Shown: piece by piece, positions 12,781 to 26,047 of the stretch
Layout of the letters: the number at the start of each line of letters is the position of its first letter
How positions within the stretch are numbered: position 1 is the stretch's first letter
Source of the DNA: Tyto alba
Taxonomy: Eukaryota > Chordata > Aves > Strigiformes > Tytonidae
Direction of reading: 5' to 3'
DNA: 64,000 nucleotides
Assembly (NCBI RefSeq): GCF_018691265.1
Contig: NW_024881279.1
Coordinates: forward strand, 10,828,243 to 10,892,242
Notes under the pieces: generated by a model
Seen by the model: the letters and a program-made list of their open reading frames with translations, nothing else
What the model was told of the DNA's origin: nothing
Database searches by the model: none
Translations under genes and position numbers: made by a program

Positions 12781-13328
12781 GATTAGTCCACAGATCACCT
12801 CTTTGAAATGAGGATGTATAATTTCTCCCATTCTTTGACTGGTAAAACTAAAATACACAGTTAAAACATCACCAGCTATTAAAAGAAACTGGGCTGGAAC
12901 CTGACTGACCATCAGATAACTCTTCTATGCCAAAAATAAACAGATCTTTGATAGCTTGACAATTTCACATCTGTGAATATAACTGATGAGACTGGGTTTG
13001 GGTGCACAGCAGTCTACACACATGCTTGAGAAATAAAGATTAAGACTGAAAACAGAAAAATGATAGGGCTAAGGAAGCAGCATCATCAGATGTTTCTTAC
13101 TAATCTTAATACATTTTTGCCCTTTTTTTTTTTTTTTTTCACTCTAATTGGGTCTTTCACTTGCATCTAAAAAAGGATCTTTTAAGGCTACAATTTAAAA
13201 CGATGCATTGCAGACAGGCTGCCGAGTCCTACTGCAAGGATGTGCCAATGAATAGGGTCACAGTGTCACAGACAGCACAGAGAGCACGAACTCACCCATC
13301 ACACTGCCTTTTCCTGCACGACCCCTAT

Positions 13329-13500
13329 AATTTTGTGGGTTTGGCAAACACAAGGGGCAATTGTGTCAGCCAGGGTCAAGCTGCCATTGTGGGGGGCTTG
13401 TGGGCAGGACTGGTATCTCAGGGAGAGGGGTTGTGTCATGCTGGGTCAAGATACTGCAATTGTGGGTGCCAATTTGGCAGCTACTAGGTGGGTTGCAGTT
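13329..13500 (+). repeat. Degenerate tandem repeat, unit about 70 bp
   Basis: A unit starting TTGTGTCAGCCAGGGTCAAG at 13361 is repeated at 13431 as TTGTGTCATGCTGGGTCAAG. In both units this is followed by ATTGTGGG and a GGCAG motif at similar spacing, so the period is close to 70 bases. A partial earlier copy may begin at 13329 (ATTTTGTGGGTTTGGCAAAC). Three short overlapping open frames here are a by-product of stop-poor, G-rich repeat DNA. It looks like a two- to three-copy minisatellite or a local duplication. Confidence 0.5.
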
Positions 13501-13559
13501 GTTTTCCAGGGAGGGAAGAGACAAGAGTACAGTCAGCTCTGGAAGATGTAGTTTGAACT

Positions 13560-16500
13560 GAAGCTGTTTCTAGAAGGTTTGGCACTGAGAAGTGAAGTTA
13601 GTTCAAGGAAGTGGGGAGACTGCAGAAGCACAAACCATCTGGGAGCTGGAATGGTTTAGGATATCTGTAGGGGAGATGCAGCCTCTAAAGGTATTGGTGC
13701 CTTCAACAACCTTTATCGCCATGATAATATCTTACTCAACAAATAGATGCATTTTCTCCAGCAGAATCACCTGGAAAACAACACATCCCTCAGCATGCAC
13801 ACCCATGAGAAACTGGTGTATTGGGGGAGAGGTTTCACAAGTGAGTTTTACAGGCTAATTCTGCCTTATTTGCAACCACATCCTACCTCCTTTTTTCTCT
13901 CACCTGCCTGTGCATTTGGAGATGCTGAATTGTGAGTTAAACTGTAACTTGAACATGATCAAACTCCTGGTACATATGGATGCAGCAAAGCAGAACTGTG
14001 GAATTTGTTTTTTCTCATTTAAAGGCAGCGAATAAAAAAATCATGAACAGAAACACATACCTTGAGACCACAAGTCCAAAGGAAATACTCTGCTAATTGC
14101 AAGGGTGTATTAAAGTCATGAACTAAGTAAACTAATTTGCTCTTGGCATACTTTCTATACCTCCCAGGTTTCTGTTTAGAACCTCTGTTTAGACATTTCA
14201 CAATCTAAATCTGGTGAAGTCTGAAAAAGGGCTTCAGAAGAAGGAGGGGAAAAAACCCAGGCAACTGGTGTAATAAGCAGCTTTTGAAACCTGATCTGGC
14301 TTTCTATTAATTTGCAATATAGATTTGATTTCTAACTCAAAAAAATCAGAATGGTTAATCTTTTATTTTCATTATTTTGACATTTCTGTTTACTTTTTAG
14401 AAATGCTATCAGAGGCACAATGTGCCATTGGAAAGCTAAATGCTAACACATGGAGTGTTCTACAACTGCACAAATTTCTCTCATACTTCTGCAATACCAC
14501 AGCCAAAATCAACAGTACAAGTTTGATTTTCTTCATCATGAATTGACAGCTTATTTATCTCTAAGGAAGAACTTTCTAAACCCCTTAAGCTTCCAAACAA
14601 CTGAGGATGGATTTTGCTGACTATTCAAAAATATCAGTGCCTCATAAAATTATAAGCTAAATTATTAAATTCCTTGTGCATTCCTTCCAAAAGAAAAGAA
14701 GTATGCACTATGAATTGCAACAGACTTCAAGAAAACAAAAGTCAAAAGACTGATATGCCAAAAAACTTTCTTGTTAGCAGGGGGCATCTTTCATCTGATA
14801 TTAAACCTGTGTTTATCCATACAGTGCATAAAGTCCAGATAAACAGTCACTATGGTATCAGCTGATCTTAAATACGTATAGATCTTCAAACACTTGGTCA
14901 AGTCTCATTAAAGTCAAAGTTTAACATGTGTTTCAGTATGTGCAGAACAATGATGGATTTACATTAAATGCTCAATTGCTTTCTTGAATTATAGCTTTAA
15001 CCACTTCATACTCCAGTGAATGTAAACATGATCCTCCTCATAATGCTGGATAATGCCAACACTTTACTACAGCAAGGAGAGCACAGGCATTGCCAAATTG
15101 CCATTGCCTGCAGCAGAAATAATGGTTCCTGGTGGCTGTTAAGCTGCACGAGATGGTACATAAACACTGCCCTGGAGCCGTACAGGAGAGAACATAACCC
15201 TGTGCCGCAGTACCCAACTAAAGCAAACCTGGACTCTGTCAGTCGGTAGCTGTGCATCAGCATCGCCCACAAACGCTGCCTTCCAGTGAGCTAACTGCTT
15301 GTTTGCAGTAGAGACTTTAAATCAATACATGGGAATGAAAGTATCCAGAAATACTAACAGATCAAGTATTCAAATGTGAAATCCAAGTAGCGTTGTACTT
15401 GCCAGTAAAACGCCCAGTGTAACTCATTCACCCATGAAAAGAGCTGTGTCTGAAGTCATCTTTATTTACAATGTGTTTGTGCCATATGTTTGTTTGGAAA
15501 GTGGAGGACGAGTTGGAGTAGGTGGCATCCCTCATAGCTTCCTTTTCACACACTCCAAATTCATACTGCAAAGGTCTGAGCCTCACAAGGCAGTTACTAA
15601 GGAGCAGAGCAAGGCACACATTTATTTGCACCAAAACTACATAATGTATTTGCTGTAAAAATGGCCTGTTAGCCTGATCTTGTAAATCAGGAATTCCCTA
15701 TGCAAAATATGGAGTTACTCTGCTCTAAAACTGGTGCAACAGACATGTGACCACGTGCCACTTTAACTTCACTACCCATACTGCAAAGTGGGTATAAAAA
15801 TTACCAATCAACCAGGAATATGCTAATAGGCTATGAATCTTTCTGAATGTCAAACTGGTCAAAAATCAGAATTTCTGTTTGACTTCAAAGCCTGAAATTT
15901 TGAAATTTATTTTCATCTGAAATCAAAATAAAAAACAACATAATGTGAAAAACTAGAAGTTTTACCTGGAATATCAAAATCACCATATATAAGGCATGAC
16001 AGGAATATGCAATATGGTGGGAAATCTGTAATTTCCTCAGACATCCTGCTGGCCACCGTGATGTATACCACGGCCAAGTGAAACTTGATAACAGGAAAAA
16101 AAAAACCAGACTTCAGGTTTTCCTGTTCAAGCTCTCAGACCACCCTACCCTTGGAGCTAATGGAGAAATCTCAGATAGCACGAAAGAGCTCACAAGGAAA
16201 ACATAAAACCGCCAGGACCAGGAGGTGTCTCCAGCTATGTCATATAAAGTATCATATAACATTTTCATCCACTTATTTTTCTAAAGTAAGAGACCCCTTT
16301 TCACTACACACTGCAAGAAAAATATCACACCATATAATTAGATATATGTTAAAACCATGTTTTAATGTATTCGATAAAAAAGCTATTATTGAAAGCACTG
16401 TTCCATCCTCAAACTGGTATTTTTGTAAGAAATTGCATCCAAAAGAGATGGCTTGTTTCTAGGTTACTCTGAAGAGTGGCTGTCTCAAGAGAAATGAAAG

Positions 16501-17200
16501 AGCAAAGGTAGGTCTTTCCTGTATATCCCTATCAAGATATTAATGGATGTGATGGGAGAAAGCCTGAAGTGATGTCACTGGAGGCAGAGTGCACACAGTG
16601 TTATATGGATTCCATAATGAAGCGGGAGAGACAAGCCACAAACAGGAGAGAGGTAAAATGCTGATGAAAATCAGGTAAACAATAGTGAAATGGAAATTCA
16701 GTTGGAATAGAAGCTTTTGTGAAATGGGATAAACGGACACAGCTAAATCCTCACTAAGGGGACACTGACCAACCGCATGAAGGAGCAGAAAAAAAGAACA
16801 GCATCTGATATGACATAACAAGTTTCTACAAGAGACTCCACTGTTCAGAGGATCCTAAACCCACATGTCCCATTCTGTGATCCCATTCAAAAATGCCATC
16901 ATGTAGGGCCTTTCTAACCTACCACAATGCAACACACGTAGCATTTTTATAAGTCAGCAAAGCAACTCAATTTTGAGGATTGTCACAAAGCAACAGGAAA
17001 TACATTTTGCAGCATAACTGGTCATCCAGCACAGAAAGGAGATTTTGTGTTAAAGTTATACATGCATACACATAAAACCAGTTCCCTGGGGTAAGAGACA
17101 TTACATAACACCCCCCACTATTTACTAAATGTTATTTCTGTTTTACCGAAATAAATGAAGACAGGTAACTACTGTAAGTGCAGAATCATAATAATGAACT
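13560..17200. other. No gene seen: non-coding DNA
   Basis: There are no recognisable products or repeats except the CpG-retaining block near 15.1 kb. The frame at 16085-16462 (125 codons) is low in complexity at its start and unrecognised. Confidence 0.6.
14930..15330. other. Moderately CpG-rich non-coding block
   Basis: Open frames overlap on both strands (plus 15016-15249, minus 15006-15272). Neither product is recognisable and both look like chance ORFs. About six CpGs fall within 15145-15280, clearly above the local background. The block could be a conserved element, a decayed repeat or chance. Nothing more specific is supported. Confidence 0.25.
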
Positions 17201-17202
17201 GG

Positions 17203-17216
17203 CCAACAGATGGCAG
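17203..17216 (+). promoter_or_regulatory. CTCF-like motif
   Basis: The plus strand reads CCAACAGATGGCAG, again 13 of 14 positions of the CTCF core CCASYAGRKGGCRS. The mismatch is at the fourth base. It lies in otherwise ordinary AT-rich DNA, so chance is a real alternative. Confidence 0.35.
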
Positions 17217-18145
17217 CTGAACCAAATCACCTGATTTAAATAAGATCTGCATTCTCTTCAATTGGGCAAGTTTTGCAAACAGATTTAAGTCAACGGCCAG
17301 ATAAAAATCAAGCAATTTCAGAGTCATGCTCGCTTTTAATGGATTATAACTGTATTATGAATTATGTCTCTGAACCTGCATGTTTACCAAAACAAACAAT
17401 ACTACTGTGGCAACTGAAGTGGGGGAGAGTAATATCGCGCTATTTAATTTTGCTCACCAATGATATCATTCCTACAATGAAAATAATGTGCTATGCATGA
17501 ATCCAGCTTCTAATGACAGCACTTTGGTGAGAGACTGAGAAAATACAAAGCAGAAACAGAGTCCTCAGGCAGTCAGAGAATATGAATAAAAAAAAACACA
17601 AGAGAGCTTTCTGGCCTGAGGTTAGAGGCAGAGGTTGGCATTATTTTACATTAGAAACAATTCACATTCAAAACTGTAATTGATAGCAGTGAAGTGTTAG
17701 GGAAAAGAGACTGTGGTGTTCAGGCAGGCTGACCTGCCAATCAAACTCAACCTTTCTTTGAATGAATAAAAGCTTCATTGCCCTATTATGTGGATCTGGG
17801 CAGGCAGCACTGAAGTACCCTGTTTGTCAAGTTTATGTGCACTGCCCCAAGCTACTCAGACACCCATGCTCAATAATAACTTGAAATCATCAGTGATTTT
17901 TGATAGGGTTTCTCTTAAAACATTTAGTGTTAATTTTACTAAGTCCCTGGGACTTAAAGAAACAGGAGGGCAATATTTCCACTCTGCTTTGTACAAAGAC
18001 TGACAGACAATTGTGCTGCTGCTATAGTTAAGGTAGAGAGAGGCTGTTGGCTGTTTTTTTTAAAAACATCTGTGAAACCGTGTAGTCTGAACGCTGCAGG
18101 CAACAGCTCCTTATCATTACAGGGAGGAAATGCTTGTCTTGATAC

Positions 18146-18166
18146 TTTTTTTTTTTTTTTTTTTTT
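18146..18166. repeat. Poly(T) tract
   Basis: Twenty-one consecutive T. A CTCTCCTCCAGG stretch follows, but no retrocopy is visible. Confidence 0.85.
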
Positions 18167-20170
18167 GCCTCTCCTCCAGGCAGGAGAGCTCTTGTAAATA
18201 GAACAATTGGCCCTTTGCTAACCATCTGATGGGAGACTTTGGTTTTTCACAATTCCTTTCCTCTCCCAATTGCTGCCAGTCCATTATGCCCCTTACAGCA
18301 TCAAATCCACCTCTGCTCTTATTCTGATGCACTTATGAGCACTGGAGACGACAAAATTATTTGCTGCAATCAAGCTGGTCTTTTTGTTTGCAAATGGACC
18401 AACTTTAGAGATCTGCCTGTCTCTGCTGAGAGGTGCCGTGAGTGTTCAATGCTGAATTTGGCCAACTTGGTTGATCACCTAAGCTGCAGGGTGCTGTTTC
18501 TACTCTGTCTGGGGAACACCACCTTTACTCATGCAAGTCATCAGGAAGCTGATCTTTCAGCAGACAGTAGGGAGAATAGGGGAAAGGTTTGTAAGCAGAA
18601 GATACACAGGCCTACGATGTTTAAGGACAGACCTCTCTGCCTTGCTTCACAATCACCCTGTTTCTTTCCTATGACCCCCTCCCTGCTAGCAATCTTTCTC
18701 AAACAGAAAGCAAGTGTTTGGCCATTATGGAATACAGGTCTCTGTTTCTGCACAATGAGAAGTGTTAGATCTCTGCAAAGTCAGGTGGCAGGGGTTTTGA
18801 GGACTGACTCTGACAACTCTGCTGGGGGAAGTGCTGAGAGCTCCTCACTCTCAGTATGAACATTGACAAATACTCTCCAGCTGCCTGCCCAGCTCACTCC
18901 CCATTTTACTTGATTAACTTGTGTGAGAACTGCTTGTTCTCACAGCCTCTGCAGTTTCTTTTTACCTCCTAAATCTCCCTATTAGCAAGTATACAAAGCC
19001 ATTTTAATTCAGATGTGTCCACATTTGAAGTTTCTTGTAAAGCTGCAACAAAAACTCCTGCTGGGAAATTAGTTCACTGTGTCCAGATATTCTTGTTCAT
19101 ATATAGATATGATAGGCTACATATCAATACAAGTAAGAGCTCCTCCCAGAGTATGAGAACAAAAACAGTGCCACCACTAGAAAGCCACCCTCCAAAGACA
19201 GCTCAATTCTGAAACCTGATTTAGCAAGCAAAGTTTCTGATTACATTCAGCCACTGCTTTTCCAGTTCTCTTCATGAGTGATTGAGGGAGAAAGCTACTT
19301 TTCTAAGTGATAACTGAAAGTTGCAGAAAAAACAGGCAGTAGTCTGTGGCAAGAAAAAGTAGCAAGGAAACCTTTCTTAAAATGCTTACAAAGCTATTAA
19401 AGGAGACACTGAGAAGAAAGTGAAGTGGAAAAGATGTGTATTCACCTGACTTCTGCCTTTTAAACCACTGTCCCTCTTCCTTAGTCTATTGTCTCCTGGG
19501 TTTTAAATATCTTCTAGGCTGTATTTTCAAAGGGGAAGCTCTGTGTACCAGTAAACAGACAAGTTGGTTGAAAATAGATTCATCAAGCTTCAAAGGATTA
19601 TTGTTTGCAAAGAGATAGTACAAACACTACTATTTCACAGTACAGCTATGACATTATTAACCTACTGTGCAAGGATTTTATTGCCAGATTGGTTCATTTA
19701 TCAAAAATAAGGGAAATTCAAAGCACCATAAGGAAGCTAACATTTCAGCAGGCTTGGCTTTCACTTAACGTCATTAATCTATCTATTTACACAAGAGGCA
19801 AAAGTGTTCATCTAGTGGTGTCTCACAGTTCAGCGTAAGCGCCTTGATTCAGTTTCTGAGCATCAGTACATCAATACTTGGCAGCAGAGAACATATTAGT
19901 ATTTTTGCTATGAAATTAATGTTTTTTACTTGCAGCATCCCTTCCCTAACTAAGTGCTGGGAGGAGGATGACAATTGCTATATGTGAAAAGTGTGTATGT
20001 GCACAAATACAGCTAACACTGGAGAGAAGAAAAAGATATTCTAATACACCAATATACGTGCCATTAAAAGAATTAAAACTTTTATATGTAAGAATTTGTG
20101 TCTTCGTGTCATGATATCACAAGGTAAAAGCAAAGAATGTGCTGGGGGAGGAAACATTGAACAATGACTC

Positions 20171-20190
20171 TTTTTTTTTTTTTTTTTTTT
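20171..20190. repeat. Poly(T) tract
   Basis: Twenty consecutive T, in otherwise unremarkable sequence. Confidence 0.85.
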
Positions 20191-20322
20191 GTAAAGAAAC
20201 TGATGGCAAACATCTCAATAATTCATGAAGAAGCAATTGATTTTTTTGGCTGGAAGGACTGGCTCCTTTCGACTTGTCCTCTCCAGAGGAAAAGCTCATT
20301 AACACAGAGGTGTGGGGGGCAG

Positions 20323-20492
20323 GGTGTGTGTTTGTGCACGTGTGCACATGTATATTCTATATGCGTGTGTATGTGTTTGTGCAAACTATTCATGTGCATA
20401 TTTTTATTTAACTTTTAGACATCTCACACAAATGTAATGTTATATCTATACAAAGCCTAGAGATACAAATGCACAAATACACATACACACAA
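20323..20492. repeat. TG/CA-rich simple-repeat tract
   Basis: GTGTGTGTTTGTGCACGTGT and ATGCGTGTGTATGTGTTTGT dominate the first part. CACAAATACACATACACACA follows at 20472-20491, so the tract is TG-rich then CA-rich. The alternating purine-pyrimidine runs could adopt Z-DNA but are short. Confidence 0.65.
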
Positions 20493-22449
20493 TGAAAATA
20501 CCATTGTGGATTTTCATTACCATATTCAGATTTCCCTGTTGCCAAAGACTTTCATGAACACCCAAAATTATAGCCTTTTAATTGACCCACCTCCAAAGTG
20601 TGCAGAGTGCTGAGATCCCAAGATGCATATAGTATTTTTGCAACACATTATGGGTCAAATTCATTTCAGGTACAACCCCTTTGCAGTGACTAGTTATATC
20701 TTTTGAGAATGTTAGCCCCAAGAGTACAGTGACAGCAATTACCCCTATTTTCCTGCAGGAAACATTACAAATATATTTGAACACTTCTGAAAGCCCAGGA
20801 ATATGTGCTTATAGTCATGGCTCCCTCAGATGCTTAATAATGGAAATTATAATGACTCCAGTTCAGCCTACTGGGTTTTGACCCCAACAGTCAAGACATA
20901 AGAGGAAGGCTTTAGTTTTGTTTTGTTGTTTTTAAATCCTCTGCTTTTATCATAATTTTAAAGATTTTTTTTTTTAAGAGCTTTTTCAACTAGCTGGAAA
21001 TGTAGCATGCAGCACCCAGTACTTCATGACTGGCTTTACTTAATCCCACACAGGCAAGGCATACAGAACTTGAACTAAAGATATGACTTCATCCTTATGC
21101 CTGGATACTGCAAATTCATGTCCTTGCATATCATGCATAGCATACGTTGCAATAGGTTGGCAGGAAAGTGGAGAGAGAAAAAAAGTTACTAGCCTTAGAC
21201 TTGATGAATATACTCTCTGTATGGTGTGCAGGGCATAGGTCGTTATTCTCAATGAAGAATGTGCAGTCCACCACCTATAGTAGTCTGAGCTTCAGCTGTA
21301 GCTCATATGGTTAGAAGATATTCCAGCACCCAGTAATCAATTAACTCTGTGAAACCAATCAATTTACTCCTCTGACAGTCACCATGTCACAGTTTCCTCC
21401 CCAGCTTCCCATCTCCTTCCCTTGCTCCCTTTCTTCCCCTCTTCTCACTTCACCCTTACAGACAGAAAACCCTTTCTGACAAGAGCACCACAGTGTGTAG
21501 GGTGGGTAGAGTGTGACACTGCACAGCCCAGATTGTCCATGTCCCTGCAAACAGGACTGTGCTGTACCTGCCCACACTACAAAGTGCTCACAGCAGCCCA
21601 TTGCATGCGGGCACTGGGCTACTCACTGCTCCTCTCCTCCAGGGCTCCACATATCTAAGACCTATTTCTGGACCAAGATGCTTCAGTTCCCACCTCACTC
21701 CACCGACAATGAGTTCACTTACACGAGGATATATTCCCTAAACTGGGAAGCTGGTATGTCATGGCACAGCTATGGCTATACAGAACATACAACAAACCCA
21801 AGGCGAAGGTATGGATCGTTTCTCCTCTTTCCCATACATAACTGTACCACAGCAAAGCAAAGGAAGCTTCACTATATTTAATGCACACTCTTCTGGGCAT
21901 ACACTATTATCTAGAATTACTTACTTTTAAACAATATCAGGGACCAAACAACAACAGTGCCTTTGAAAGTTTAAAGTTTAGCAGTATGTTTTAAAACTCA
22001 GAAGACGGGGAATTATTTTGGTTTTTGCCGACTATGAATTGCAAACCCAAATGATTAACCTCTCCGCTGGGCTCCCTGTTTCCAGGGGAAACAGCAGAAA
22101 GGACGAATTCTATGCTTAAATCTCTAAATCAGATTGCACAGAGTAGTGCTGGCAGGTGATAGCTGAGCAGAGGATACATCCTTTTGTCATCAAAACCTTA
22201 CAAATTATTTATTTGATCAGGAAGGAGAGCTGCAAAAGGCATCATATATTGATAGTTACTATTTCAGGGCAGGTTGCCGTCCTTTCCAGTTGCTGTAAGA
22301 ATAAAGGAACAACTCTTAAAATACACTCAACTCGCCATACATTATATTTTCGGATTGGATGAACATTGAACTTACAGCTCAGACCACAAAGCTACTACAT
22401 CTCTCTGTAATAGATTTGTGCAGCATATGATCCCATCAGCTGTTCCCCA

Positions 22450-22660
22450 GAACCCTGGGCTTGTTTTTTTGGCTTTGCCACTGATCTATTGTGTGAGTTT
22501 GGGCTAATCATTTTATCCAGTTGTGTCTCTGTTCTCTCTTTCCCCACCGTTGCCTGGCTTTGACTACTAATGTACAGTGAGGATGTCTGAGAAGAGGGAC
22601 TGGTTTCTACTGTGTATAGAAAATGTTATTTAGTGTCCCAATTTTTGCTAAAGCCATTAC
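22450..22660 (+). mobile_element. MIR-type core-SINE remnant
   Basis: Positions 22471-22555 read GGCTTTGCCACTGATCTATT, GTGTGAGTTTGGGCTAATCA and then TGTCTCTGTTCTCTCTTTCC. This is the classic MIR order of 'ggctctgccact...ctgtgtgaccttgggcaagtca...cctctctgtgcctcagtttcc'. The part at 22575-22660 (GAAGAGGGACTGGTTTCTAC) resembles the longer 3' tail seen in sauropsid MIR-like SINEs. The head is not recognisable. It is a fossil copy with no coding capacity. Boundaries are uncertain by about 30 bases. Confidence 0.68.
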
Positions 22661-23464
22661 ATGCTACTTCACAATAAGTACTAACAACATACTTTTTTGT
22701 TTATGTACCCCCATTCAATCCCACCTGGCATACTGTGCATTTTGGGGCCCATCTCCTCAAGCGGACAGTTCACAGACACAGTACATTTTTCATTAGATGA
22801 CCTAAGAAGAGTAATTTGAGCCTGCTCTGGCTCCCTATTTGTTCTCCAACACCCAACCAAAGTATTGCTTCTAATGCTGAGTAGCGTTATTGAAATTCTC
22901 ACAATAATAGCTATTTTATCTTTGTTTCTCTGTGATTTTGGTGAGGATTTCATCACACCATTTTTTAAAGGAGGTAAATTCCTGGATTTTGTATGGTGTT
23001 GGGAAAACCAGAAAATATATAAACTGCTAAGTGAACCCTTTAATCACCATCATACAAGACTGCAAATAGAGGAAAAACTAGCATTTCTTTATTTAAAAAC
23101 CTTCTCATTTTATATTCAATCTCATTATTCTGGAGAGAGCACTCTGGGTTGTCACATTCTTACCTGACAGATTCAAGGTCCCAAGGAGAAAAAAAGACTA
23201 TTTCAGATCTGGAACAAACTCCCTCCAAAAGCACGTCTTTTCTTGAAGTCTTCCAAAGTATAATACCTACAAACATAATGTCTTCCATAAAGGCATACAC
23301 TGAGCCAAGTATCTGTCTCAGCAGTGGCCAATACTAGCTATGTGAAAGAAGAAAATAGGAACATGGAAAATGTATCTGACTGTTCTCTCCCAGCTTCCAG
23401 TAACGAAAGTTTCAGGGCTCTCTGAGACCAGAGATTGTATCTAAGCCCTCATATTTAATAGGCT

Positions 23465-25490
23465 TTGTCAGATCTGTCCTCCTTGAACTTGTCTCTCTTT
23501 GAACTCATTTACAGTTTTGACCTCCACAACATCCTGTTGCAATGGGTTCCACAATTTAATTATGCATTGTGTGAAAAAGTACTTCCTGTGTTTGTGTTAA
23601 ATCTGCTATCTGATCATTTAACGGGGAAATTTTTACTCCTTGTATTGGGAATTGTGAATATTCATTCCATATTCCCTTTGATGATTTCATAGTCTTGATC
23701 ATATCTTACTTCACTTATCTCTTTTCCATCCTAAAGACTCCTGGCCTATACAATCTCTTCTCATATATGAATCATTCTACAATCCTGAATATCCCTCTTG
23801 CCGCCTCCTGCCCTCCTCCGCCTCCTCAAAGGTCCCTACTTCCTTCACTTGTTTGTGTTCTTCTGATTAGGATGCTGGGAAGTGAAAAAGCAGAAGCAGG
23901 AGGAATCATATTGGTAAATGTTTTGTTCACACAAACTATCTATTTTTTTAATTTGTTTCTGTAAGATTTCATTTTCTAAGAATCAGGAGAACAAAATAAA
24001 TGGTCTTCTTAAAATGTGGTCCCTTCTCTCAAACTTGATTCTAACTGCTAGACATTTACAAGAAAACCCAAATACAATTTTCAAAAATTACATTATGGCT
24101 ATTACAAAATCACCAATGAACAGAAAGATGCTGAGTGAAGCGTAGGTGCACAGAAGACAAGTTCTTGTAAAATGTGGTTTGATAACCCCTGGAGTCCAGA
24201 GTTTATCAAGGAAGGGATTTTACTAATCTTGGTTATTTTCCATTTCCCTCCTGTAATACAGTGATGCTCCTTTATTTACTCATGCTATTTGAATTTGATC
24301 CCTTTGATCCCTACCATCTTGACAGCCTTGCACTTACTCCCAGTTTTGCATCACAAATAAAGATAATGAGGTTTGTGAGTTACCACAAGTTATTGAGCTA
24401 CTACTGCTGAGAAGAATTTTTAGCTATCTGTTCCTGACCATGTTGTCAATAACTATCCCATGCACAACTCTGTAGATCAGTTTTTACACAAAGAGTTAAT
24501 TAATGTTCACCTCTGTAAACAAGAAGTTCTTGGCTAATCTCCATTCTTAATTGCTACTTCGTACATATTCTTGACCATTTTGTTGGAGTTGGATCCCTCC
24601 ACATGGAGGCTCAAATCCACTCATTACCTTCTAGCTGCTGCTTTACATTTAATAACACAGACAGGGCAGGTAAGTGGATCAAACATGTCTCTGTGAGCGA
24701 CCTGTACAGACTACAGTTCATCAGGTGAGGAGACAAGAATGTCCACAGAATTGCTACCCAGCCTGGGCCTAGATGTCACCTATCTCTCCCAAGCAGCATA
24801 AAGGAGAAAGGAGAGGCTAAATTTGTCGAAGTATAAATTTGGCACTGGTAACATCCTACCTGAAGAAAATGGGGAACAGCATCCAAGTAATGGCTGAGTT
24901 ACAGGTCTTTGGCCTACTTCAGAGAAAGTGAGATTTGTAGGTGTCCCCTAATGTGTGTCTCTGCTTTTTTCTCCAGACTTCAACTTAGTTTTCTTTATTT
25001 TCCTACGAAGACTGTTGTGAGCATTTCCCTGCTGTAGATTTCAGAGCTTGCAAGGTAGTCACCTGGAGCAACTTTTTCTGGATTGTGATAAATGAGCAAC
25101 TTCACAGCATTTTCACCTTTTAGACTTCAGGGACACCATTTGACTTGTCCAAAGCTTCACCTACTCTTTCCAAGTCTAGTAAAAGTCCTTCCCATTTCTT
25201 GTTACTGTATCTATCATAGAAGCATATCAGTCAATGGCATCTCTCCAGGATTTTCTTTTGTCAACTGTGAGGGGCAAAGAAGCCTTTCAATACTTTATAG
25301 CAACCTCTTGGACTCCTGTCAATAAATTTCTTGTCATCTATCAGAGGACCTTGCTTTCTCCTCTAGTTTCTTGTTTTGGATGCGAAATATTTCCAACTGT
25401 GGAGGCTTTGGGTCCTCTAGGAGCTTTTCTGAGTAGAAAGTTCCTTAACCAGCTGTGTTTATAGAATTTCAAAACTTCCCTCTAGTTCAT
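23465..25490 (-). mobile_element. Ancient, heavily decayed CR1-like LINE, minus strand
   Basis: Two landmarks of CR1 ORF2 can still be read on the minus strand. At 23697-23765 the frame gives YEKRLYRPGVFRMEKR, a stop, VK, a stop, then DMI. This matches the [21 protein letters not shown] stretch of the younger copy at 30 kb. At about 25256-25300 it gives YKVLKGFFAPHS then a stop, matching AEVLHVFFASVFNS. The landmarks are in the same order and about 1.55 kb apart, against about 1.3 kb in the younger copy. Flanking DNA at 23465-23600 also resembles old CR1/L3-type consensus from memory (the part reading TTTTGACCTCCACAACATC). The middle, 23830-25100, where the catalytic boxes should lie, is not recognisable. 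It may be decayed or interrupted. I am confident about the 3' part and fairly confident that both ends belong to one insertion. Confidence 0.72.
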
Positions 25491-26030
25491 CTTGCAGTCT
25501 CAGCTGCCATTTTGCAGCCTTCAGGTTCCCTTACTATTTTTTGAATTCTCTTGCTTATTTCTATTGCCCTTTTTTATGCTTAGTGTATTGATAACATGAG
25601 AGCATGCACAACTAATTCCTCTTTGGCTGACAGCAGGGCTTAGAGACAGGCTCTTCAGAGCTAAAAGTGGGACCATCCACATCTTGACTCAAGATTGACT
25701 TACAAATGCCTTATCTGGACAGCCACAAGATGGGGACAAAACCCACAGTACCTTCCCTGAATAGGCCACATTCTTTGCAGGCATTAAACTACAGTGTAAC
25801 AACTGTTATTCAAGTGTCTCCCCACATCGTATCTTCAAAAATTAAAACTTCATCCAAATATATAAATGTTCAACACAGCATTATGGTTGCTCTATTCAGT
25901 CTTCAGACAACTACCCAAATATCCTTCACTTCAAAATAAATCCTCTGCATAATGTCAACATCCAGAAATTGATCTCTTTAATTTCCTTTCACATCAGGTT
26001 TTAGTGTAACGCAACAAAGTAGGAAGAGGG

Positions 26031-26047
26031 CAACAACAACAACAACA
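26031..26047. repeat. (CAA)n microsatellite
   Basis: About six perfect CAA units in non-coding DNA. Confidence 0.85.

Larger units (their letters stand above)
17220..22440. other. No gene seen, includes the longest non-CR1 open frame except CR1 remnants
   Basis: The plus-strand frame 18239-18859 (206 codons) is unrecognised. It lacks a compositional bias or splice context that would mark an exon. A pyrimidine-rich tract lies at 21388-21455. A block at 22000-22150 keeps a few CpGs and mixed motifs. A fragment near 20645 (GGGTCAAATTCATTTCAGGT) recalls an old palindromic sauropsid repeat, but too little remains to call it. Confidence 0.55.

Noticed and set aside
18239..18859. 206-codon plus-strand open frame as a possible gene
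   Set aside because: No recognisable domain or repeat pattern and no promoter or splice context. The composition is that of translated non-coding DNA. A frame this long can occur by chance in 64 kb searched in six frames.
21290..21325. tRNA A-box-like sequence TGTAGCTCATATGGTTAGAA as a tRNA or SINE head
   Set aside because: No B box lies at the right distance and no cloverleaf can be drawn. One short match is not enough.
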